From Stenopsyche tienmushanensis (taxonomy: Eukaryota > Arthropoda > Insecta > Trichoptera > Stenopsychidae), in NCBI GenBank assembly GCA_008973525.1, contig WACJ01000274.1:1116001-1180000 (forward strand): DNA of 64,000 nt, read 5' to 3'. Below, piece by piece: positions 62,701-64,000 of this stretch. Every line of letters begins with the position of its first letter. The first letter of the stretch is position 1. The position numbers and the translations under genes are program-made. The notes beneath the pieces are model-generated. The model saw only the letters and a list, made by a program, of their open reading frames with translations, had not been told where the DNA came from and did no database searches.

Positions 62701-63762
62701 ATTACAATTCTGATTTGCAAACTATTTAATAAGGGCAAAAAGAGGAAGTATACATAATCGTAGATCTATTAGAAGTATATGGGAAGAAGTGGGAAAATCC
62801 GCGATTATAATAAATTATAACAAATACATAGGCGGACAATAAAAAAATAATCTTTCCCAATGAAACATAAAAATTATAGAAAATCCCTGCTTATGTTACT
62901 CATTGGAGACTTTAGGGCTTCCAAGAAATATCGCAAAACCAGAGACGGGGAACAGAAATTTTATTTATTTATGCCCAGATGGAAAACAAAAATTGTGCTG
63001 TTTGCTTCAATGGGAAAATCAAAAGTGGAAGGAAATAAAATGTATTACTACTGTAAAACATGAGACGAAATCATTGCTGTATCAGGGAGCCTGTTTTGAA
63101 AAATTTCGTACAATAATTCATTATAAAACCAAGAATTATGCTTTAAAATTATACTATAAGTTACAAAATAAATGTTTTTTATTAAACAAAAATGTTTTAG
63201 TTCATGAAAAAAGGTCTGAAGTGCAAGGGGCTAATATTTAAATATCATTTTCAGTGGAAAATCCGAGACATAGTGACTTTGTGAAGCTTCGCACAATGTT
63301 AATATCAACGCACATGCAGGATTTGAAAGATGTTACACAAGACGTACATTATGAAAATTTTAGGGCACAATGCATTTCTCAAATATCTCAACATGCATTA
63401 AGGGAAAGAGGGTAGGAAATTTGTGTTTGCTCGTTTAATCACCGCTTATAGTGACAATTTTTTAAAAATTCCCGTATCTTCTTGCAGCAAATTGAAAAGA
63501 GATTCAATGGGTAATAACGGAGATGCCAGTATAACTGAAACTGATAGACTGCTACTACAAAAAGACGAAGAAGTACGAATTTTCAAGAAATTATTTTATA
63601 ATGCGTGCATATTGCATGAATACAAAATTGTATCACTTTAAAATATAATTTATGGCAACAATCTCTTATTTTTAGATTCGAAGAATGCAAGACATGCTAC
63701 AGCAAATGCAAGAAAAATTAAAGGCGTCGGATAAAAAACATGATAGTATTATTGATGTTTGA
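32751..63762 (+). CDS. Sep4: Septin, SEPT2 group (Sep4-like), eight coding exons
   Basis: Septins are filament-forming GTP-binding proteins of the cell cortex, cytokinetic ring and septate structures; SEPT2-group members join SEPT6- and SEPT7-group partners in heteropolymers (family knowledge). The exons join as coordinates 32751-32760, 61101-61289, 61359-61617, 61693-61843, 62091-62256, 63255-63411, 63488-63572 and 63676-63762. They give 1104 nt (367 residues plus TGA) with no stop and matched phases. Visible motifs: polybasic stretch HRKSVKRG at residues 22-29, G1 P-loop GESGLGKST at 38-46, G3 DTPG at 95-98, septin signature [17 protein letters not shown] at 127-143, G4 AKAD at 176-179, VGSN at 234-237, septin unique element from GRQYPWGVV at 249-257, and a C-terminal coiled coil (about 322-355). 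[16 protein letters not shown] and [18 protein letters not shown] resemble remembered Drosophila Sep4 more than Sep1. The product is shorter than Drosophila Sep4, mainly at the N-terminus, so other first exons may exist. The gene assignment is strong; the exact N-terminus is less so. Confidence 0.95.
32761..35062 (+). other. Start of Sep4 intron 1; nothing recognised
   Basis: Intron 1 runs from 32761 to 61100. This first part is moderately GC-rich near the donor, then AT-rich with a short TA run near 33468. A possible mariner end (GGTTGCTGCATAAGTCTTGC) lies near 33642. Confidence 0.6.
35063..35230 (+). repeat. SINE-like repeat J, copy 1
   Basis: TGGTGTAGTGG near 35087 fits the tRNA A-box consensus, and CGTTTAAGCC near 35180 is a decayed B box. 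Relatives at 54560 and 60320 have the better B box GTTCAAGCC. No poly-A tail is clear. Confidence 0.5.
35380..36445 (+). mobile_element. TA-flanked mariner/Tc1-like element E with nested insertion
   Basis: Inverted ends TTCAGAAARTAAGTGTA (35380) and TACACTTACTTTCTGAA (ending 36445) are flanked by TATA. The left arm contains a start-like frame [14 protein letters not shown]. The right arm, after frameshifts, reads [29 protein letters not shown], resembling a mariner C-terminus. A family A element (35599-36091) interrupts it, and the catalytic core is not visible. Confidence 0.65.
35599..36091 (+). mobile_element. Family A copy (hAT-like) nested in element E
   Basis: It starts CAGGGCCGTATC, a decayed CAGAGCCGTAAC, followed by the CACCCGCCACGGGCGC stem. 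The central CGGTCCGAAGAGCGGAC hairpin is present. It ends near GGCTCAAAACAAAATTTAGC without the second terminus. The frames overlapping it are not genes. Confidence 0.75.
36446..37739. other. Intron 1, nothing recognised
   Basis: AT-rich. The 62-codon minus-strand frame at 36980-37168 and the 82-codon frame at 37178-37426 match nothing I know. Confidence 0.55.
37740..37875 (+). pseudogene. mariner-type transposase relic
   Basis: The fragment reads [20 protein letters not shown], then, after a deletion, ET, stop, [17 protein letters not shown]. These are the mariner blocks before and after the first catalytic Asp. It continues straight into family A, as does the copy at 17040. Confidence 0.7.
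37870..38490 (-). mobile_element. Family A copy (long form)
   Basis: It includes about 190 bp (37900-38090) also found in the 58440 copy (AACAAAATGCACAGCAAGGT, CTCTGAGCGCGGGGAGAAAC), then the central CGGTCCGCTTTTCGGACCG hairpin. It ends near 38488, where the terminal region begins in other copies. Confidence 0.75.
38491..39479. other. Intron 1, nothing recognised
   Basis: AT-rich sequence without supported features. Confidence 0.6.
39480..39845 (+). mobile_element. Family H copy (TTAA-type)
   Basis: TTAA at 39480 is followed by CCTGTACGGTAGGATAGTCG and the TCGCCTATTTGCGA hairpin. The body (GACAGTGTTTATTTATTAAT, ACAAGCTTCATACACGC) matches 47546-47923. The right end is decayed. Confidence 0.65.
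39846..40582. other. Intron 1, nothing recognised
   Basis: Strongly AT-rich. The 85-codon frame at 39933-40190 is composition-driven. Confidence 0.6.
40583..41063. mobile_element. Element E copy, short, with doubled left end
   Basis: TTCAGAAAGTAARTGTACTAG occurs twice in tandem (40583 and 40610), and the inverse CAGTACACTTACTTTCTGAA ends at 41063. On the minus strand the interior holds [20 protein letters not shown], the counterpart of [14 protein letters not shown] at 35537. It is an internal deletion derivative. Confidence 0.7.
41064..41875. other. Intron 1, nothing recognised
   Basis: The part from 41640 to 41875 is GC-richer and may belong with the unidentified minus-strand frames that follow, but I cannot connect them. 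Confidence 0.5.
41876..42300 (-). pseudogene. Unidentified coding-like block, frameshifted
   Basis: Two adjoining minus-strand frames cover a GC-richer block. The first starts [18 protein letters not shown] at 42290 and runs through [18 protein letters not shown]. The second continues, one frame over, as [20 protein letters not shown] and [20 protein letters not shown]. Near its end, AAAAGTGG|GTGAGT looks like a splice donor. One frameshift near 42100 would join them into about 130 residues. I do not recognise the protein. It could be a decayed gene, a retrocopy, or chance in GC-richer DNA. Confidence 0.3.
42301..43484. other. Intron 1, nothing recognised
   Basis: Moderately AT-rich. Short frames only. 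Confidence 0.6.
43485..43622 (+). repeat. AACCG-rich repeat G, copy 2
   Basis: It begins GCTTCAAACCGTTATTTTT and contains repeated CGGTTT words around TATATCGGTTCGGTTA. It ends TTCGATTCGAATCCCTGAT, roughly the inverse of its start. Confidence 0.65.
43623..44800. other. Intron 1, nothing recognised
   Basis: The 61-codon frame at 43997-44182 is in a slightly GC-richer patch with no recognised domain. Confidence 0.55.
44801..44995 (+). mobile_element. Helitron head fragment
   Basis: TATATAAAAATCAATGTTTG through GCGCTTCCATACCGTTTATC and GCGTAGTAAAAATATT to GGCGCATATTGG-like sequence matches 60011-60210 over about 190 bp. No CTAG end was found. Confidence 0.65.
44996..46195. other. Intron 1; one GC-rich hairpin
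   Basis: GTGAGGAGG (46090-46098) and CCTCCTCAC (46112-46120) form a hairpin. A 78-codon minus-strand frame at 45908-46144 ([18 protein letters not shown]) lies across it but matches no family I know. Confidence 0.5.
46196..47545. other. Intron 1; TTAA-hairpin start and unassigned frames
   Basis: TTAA at 46196 is followed by CCTCTTTACGCGTACCTGTT and a GCGTAC/GTTACGC stem, another candidate TTAA element end without a partner. Overlapping frames at 46456-46995 (plus, up to 85 codons; minus, 134 codons) are unrecognised. Confidence 0.45.
47546..47923 (+). mobile_element. Family H, complete TTAA-flanked copy
   Basis: It runs from TTAA CCCTTTACCCCC (47546) to TTAAAATTAGGG TTAA (47920-47923). A hairpin GGGTCTGAGACCC lies just inside the left end. 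The 149-codon frame through it is not conserved as a frame in the 39480 copy, so the element is non-coding. Confidence 0.65.
47924..49154. other. Intron 1; contains repeat G copy 3
   Basis: Apart from the repeat at 48178-48318, nothing was recognised in this AT-rich stretch. Confidence 0.6.
48178..48318 (+). repeat. AACCG-rich repeat G, copy 3
   Basis: It starts TCTTCGAACCGTTATATTTT and ends CTCGTTCGAAGCCTTGAT, so TTCGAA-containing ends are inverted. The inside alternates CGGTT and CGTTCC words around TATCGGTTCGGTTATAG. Confidence 0.7.
49155..49230 (+). mobile_element. TTAA-hairpin terminus, family 2 copy 1
   Basis: TTAA is followed by CTCATTCCGGTCCCG, the imperfect stem TGTCTCAATCGTTTGAGGCA and TCGATTTTTCCGACGGGTTC. 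It matches 58269-58340. The far end was not identified. Confidence 0.6.
49231..49589. other. Intron 1, nothing recognised
   Basis: May be the body of the preceding TTAA-type element; no second terminus was found. Confidence 0.4.
49590..49874 (+). repeat. Coding-like repeat D, copy 1
   Basis: One frame reads [40 protein letters not shown], one stop, then [18 protein letters not shown] and SPLWDYVT. The copy at 59200-59510 keeps the same frame ([18 protein letters not shown]). An acidic, serine-rich N-terminus followed by a tryptophan motif fits a DNA transposase N-terminus, but I cannot name it. It is cut by a family A insertion at 49875. Confidence 0.5.
49875..50380 (+). mobile_element. Family A copy with both termini
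   Basis: It begins CAGGCCCGCAACAAGG and ends CAATCGTTACGGATCTG, inverted relatives of CAGAGCCGTAACGAGGG. The flanking octamers ATGTTACC and ATGTCATC agree at 6 of 8 positions, consistent with an aged 8-bp target duplication as made by hAT elements. A run of about 17 G lies at 50317. It interrupts repeat D. Confidence 0.7.
50410..50490 (+). repeat. Repeat L, copy 1
   Basis: GTCGAATTGACGGCGCTCGC through CGGGTTCGTTCTGCTATCGG matches 59633-59690. It lies between the family A insertion and the resumed repeat D ([13 protein letters not shown] from about 50498). Confidence 0.6.
50491..54559. other. Intron 1; long stretch without gene
   Basis: Repeat D resumes to about 50540. GC-richer patches lie at 51580-52020 and 53190-53380. 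A hairpin CTTTTTTTGTGCG / CGCACAAAAAAG occupies 53684-53714. No coding exon, RNA gene or element terminus was recognised. Confidence 0.5.
54560..54775 (+). repeat. SINE-like repeat J, copy 2
   Basis: TGGTGTATTGG (A-box-like, near 54583) and ACGTTCAAGCC (B-box-like, near 54722) are separated by about 140 bp, longer than in the 60320 copy. The left flank ATTATATAATAAAATAGGCT is shared with copy 1. Confidence 0.5.
54776..55487. other. Intron 1; GC-richer unassigned segment
   Basis: The stretch 54840-55200 has a balanced composition and many short palindromes but no repeats elsewhere in the window and no frame. This is a texture often seen in regulatory DNA. Confidence 0.35.
55488..55953 (+). 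mobile_element. Family A copy
   Basis: It opens within the GGCGGGCGCAACTGAGCTTG end region, contains the central CGGTCCGAAAAGCGGACCG hairpin and ends near GGAAGCTCCCTCAGAG. Both terminal CAGAGCCG motifs are lost. Confidence 0.75.
56050..56330 (-). pseudogene. mariner-type transposase relic
   Basis: On the minus strand it reads [34 protein letters not shown], stop, [20 protein letters not shown] then [17 protein letters not shown]. This is the DNA-binding half of a mariner transposase, with a deletion inside the second helix-turn-helix. The catalytic half is absent. Confidence 0.75.
56885..57090. mobile_element. Harbinger-like foldback MITE, 200 bp, TAA duplications
   Basis: TAA (56885-56887 and 57088-57090) flanks a near-perfect inverted repeat with about 70-bp arms: GACCCGATTCACACTATGGT at the left, ACCATAGTGTGGATCGGGCC at the right. 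The arms hold CGGTTCGATCTCGCTCC. A loop of about 60 bp contains another CACACTATCGGATCG unit. Three-base TWA duplications and a GGGCC-type terminus fit PIF/Harbinger. Confidence 0.8.
57211..57310 (+). mobile_element. TTAA-hairpin terminus, copy 2
   Basis: TTAACCGC is followed by the imperfect stem GACACACCGGTGAGTC, CGCTATGTTTTTTCATAG and an AT-rich body. It matches the minus strand of 21800-21903. Confidence 0.6.
57311..58268. other. Intron 1, nothing recognised
   Basis: AT-rich. May include the body of the preceding TTAA-type element. Confidence 0.5.
58269..58340 (+). mobile_element. TTAA-hairpin terminus, family 2 copy 2
   Basis: TTAACTCTTTCCGGTCC precedes the near-perfect stem TGTCTCACCTGTTGAGACA, then TCGATTGTTCTGATGGGTTC. 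It matches 49155-49230. Confidence 0.6.
58440..59120 (+). mobile_element. Family A copy (long form)
   Basis: It starts CAGAGGCGTAACAAGG and holds the GGCGCCCACCACAGGCC end region and the central CGATCCGAAAAGCGGACCG hairpin. Its long-form segment (58935-59100) is shared with 37900-38090. The right terminus is missing. Confidence 0.75.
59200..59510 (+). repeat. Coding-like repeat D, copy 2
   Basis: The frame reads [36 protein letters not shown], two stops, [39 protein letters not shown]. It lacks the family A insertion found in copy 1, so it shows the pre-insertion order. A copy of repeat L follows at 59633. Confidence 0.5.
59511..59955. other. Intron 1; repeat L copy 2 and GC-rich patch
   Basis: 59633-59690 matches repeat L at 50410. 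The following 59690-59940 is GC-rich, contains TTTATTAATCACG and CCTCCCGCAGCC, and could be a piece of an LTR; I cannot confirm this. Confidence 0.4.
59956..60220 (+). mobile_element. Helitron head array
   Basis: A partial head (ACCACTTATTGCTAAGGATTG, CGCGAGTAACATAGGCATAG) runs directly into a second head, TCTAATATATAAAAAGCAATG at 60011. This is the same order as at 12030-12130. No 3' CTAG end was identified. Confidence 0.65.
60320..60475 (+). repeat. SINE-like repeat J, copy 3
   Basis: TGGTGTAGTGGTTGC (A box, near 60339) and GACGTTCAAGCC (B box, near 60436) are about 95 bp apart. CAATTTACCCTACCGTGCC downstream is shared with copy 2. Confidence 0.55.
60476..61100 (+). other. End of Sep4 intron 1
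   Basis: AT-rich sequence leading into the acceptor TTAATTACAG at 61091-61100. No features beyond the T-rich tract. Confidence 0.7.
61101..61289 (+). CDS. Sep4: Sep4 exon 2, P-loop exon
   Basis: The acceptor TTAATTACAG ends at 61100 and the donor GTGCTT begins at 61290. The exon encodes residues 4-66, including the polybasic stretch that binds phosphoinositides in septins and the G1 motif GESGLGKST, so Gly-Lys-Ser of the nucleotide-binding loop is intact. It ends in phase 1. Confidence 0.95.
61359..61617 (+). CDS. Sep4: Sep4 exon 3, switch and G3 exon
   Basis: The acceptor GTTCTAG ends at 61358 and the donor GTAATT begins at 61618. The exon carries [19 protein letters not shown] (G3, residues 83-101) and the conserved [20 protein letters not shown] block. 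Thr72 to Thr74 lie in the switch I region, where catalytically active septins keep a threonine. The exon ends in phase 2. Confidence 0.95.
61693..61843 (+). CDS. Sep4: Sep4 exon 4, G4 exon with GC donor
   Basis: The acceptor GAAAG ends at 61692. The exon encodes [19 protein letters not shown] and the G4 motif AKAD (residues 176-179). It must end at 61843 to join exon 5 in frame, as DNQIQ followed by [12 protein letters not shown], but the intron then starts GCGAGT rather than GT. No GT within reach keeps the frame. This is a GC-AG intron, a known minor class whose donors otherwise match consensus, as this one largely does. Confidence 0.9.
62091..62256 (+). CDS. Sep4: Sep4 exon 5
   Basis: The acceptor TAATTTTTAG ends at 62090 and the donor GTAAAT begins at 62257. 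The exon encodes [15 protein letters not shown], the VGSN guanine-recognition region and the start of the septin unique element with the invariant YPWG. It ends in phase 1. The following intron has been enlarged by a piggyBac-type insertion. Confidence 0.95.
62320..63234 (+). mobile_element. piggyBac-type element inside Sep4 intron 5
   Basis: TTAA (62320-62323) is followed by CCCTTTGCACTTCA; the inverse TGAAGTGCAAGGGG precedes CTAA (63231-63234), a one-base decay of TTAA. A stem TCAATGT...ACATTGA lies directly inside the left end. The 907-bp element accounts for most of the 998-bp intron and sits in the same orientation as the gene. It keeps only the end of a transposase frame. Confidence 0.85.
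62870..63160 (+). pseudogene. piggyBac transposase C-terminal relic
   Basis: Across three frames the conserved tail can be read: [18 protein letters not shown], then [14 protein letters not shown], then NKMYYYCKT, then [19 protein letters not shown]. These are the spacer and the cysteine-rich domain of piggyBac transposases. Two or more frameshifts separate the pieces, and the catalytic DDD core is absent. The long frames here are parts of this relic, not septin exons. Confidence 0.8.
63255..63411 (+). CDS. Sep4: Sep4 exon 6
   Basis: The acceptor ATTTTCAG ends at 63254 and the donor GTAGGA begins at 63412. The exon encodes [35 protein letters not shown] and [10 protein letters not shown], the helices that close the septin G domain. 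It ends in phase 2. A third G at the junction makes the end ambiguous by eye; the phase fixes it at 63411. Confidence 0.93.
63488..63572 (+). CDS. Sep4: Sep4 exon 7
   Basis: The acceptor CTTGCAG ends at 63487 and the donor GTACGA begins at 63573. The exon encodes [19 protein letters not shown] and the start of the coiled coil (LLLQKDEE). It ends in phase 0. Confidence 0.92.
63676..63762 (+). CDS. Sep4: Sep4 exon 8, C-terminal coiled coil and stop
   Basis: The acceptor TATTTTTAG ends at 63675. The exon encodes [19 protein letters not shown] and then ends in DSIIDV and TGA at 63760-63762. The heptad-like spacing of Met, Leu and Ile continues the coiled coil from exon 7. Confidence 0.92.
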   Translation: MRRMQDMLQQMQEKLKASDKKHDSIIDV

Positions 63763-63962
63763 ATTTTGTGTGATTACAGTTTAACTATGTGAACACGTCG
63801 TAGACTTACAATTTTTAGCTGTGGTATACATATATTTATATTAAGTATATTAATATTGAGAATGTCTAAGCGTCATTTTTGGATACTAATACATTATTAT
63901 AAAGATTGTTCAAACATTAATTTATTTCATAGATTTAAATATAGTCAGTTTTCTCGTTGCAC

Positions 63963-63968
63963 AATAAA
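63963..63968 (+). terminator. Sep4: Sep4 polyadenylation signal
   Basis: A canonical AATAAA lies 200 bp after the stop codon, giving a 3' untranslated region of about 220 nt. TG- and T-rich sequence follows, as expected downstream of a cleavage site. The window ends at 64000, so other downstream sites cannot be excluded. Confidence 0.7.
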
Positions 63969-64000
63969 TGTTTATTATTAGCCATTTTATTTGTAAATAG

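Noticed and set aside
62860..63241. Two frames in Sep4 intron 5 considered as extra septin exons
   Set aside because: They encode the piggyBac cysteine-rich tail in shifted frames and lie inside an element with its own termini. The septin frame is complete without them.

Overview
This is a 64 kb window of AT-rich insect nuclear DNA. I infer an arthropod, most likely an insect, from the encoded septin, the long introns, the insect-type CAAAATG start context and the transposon mix (piggyBac, mariner, hAT, Helitron and Harbinger types). The order of insect cannot be fixed from what I can see. No rRNA, tRNA, CRISPR or bacterial-type operon is visible.

The only intact protein-coding gene I can support is a plus-strand septin of the SEPT2 group, closest to Drosophila Sep4 as I remember it. 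It can be assembled into eight coding exons (32751-32760, 61101-61289, 61359-61617, 61693-61843, 62091-62256, 63255-63411, 63488-63572, 63676-63762). Together they give one uninterrupted 367-residue reading frame, with compatible phases at all seven junctions. The first coding exon is only 10 nt (ATGTCCATCG) and is followed by an intron of about 28.3 kb. Intron 4 uses a GC donor. A polyadenylation signal lies at 63963.

Positions 1-32,300 contain no recognisable gene. They hold relics of mobile DNA separated by unrecognised AT-rich sequence: a piggyBac transposase tail (384-643), mariner and Tc-type transposase fragments (2843-3184, 11590-11935, 17040-17265, 22262-22363, 28352-28450), TTAA-flanked short elements, a Helitron (11950-12385), and scattered copies of a hAT-like repeat here called family A. 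At 25706-25850 the minus strand shows a TATA motif followed by a good splice donor, which could be the promoter and first exon of an unseen minus-strand transcript. Just upstream of it (minus-strand sense) lies a perfect 328-bp direct duplication.

Intron 1 (32761-61100) has the same texture: nested transposons (an A copy inside a TA-flanked element at 35380-36445), three copies of a possible tRNA-related SINE, a 200-bp Harbinger-like foldback with TAA duplications, two copies of an unknown coding-like repeat, and one unexplained GC-richer pair of minus-strand reading frames at 41876-42300. Intron 5 carries a complete TTAA-type piggyBac deletion derivative that still encodes a frameshifted transposase tail. 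The strongest cross-cutting pattern is a set of repeat families that begin with TTAA followed by a short hairpin. The intron-5 element suggests that they are piggyBac-like.

Repeat family names (A, B, C, D, E, G, H, J, L) are working labels used only here.
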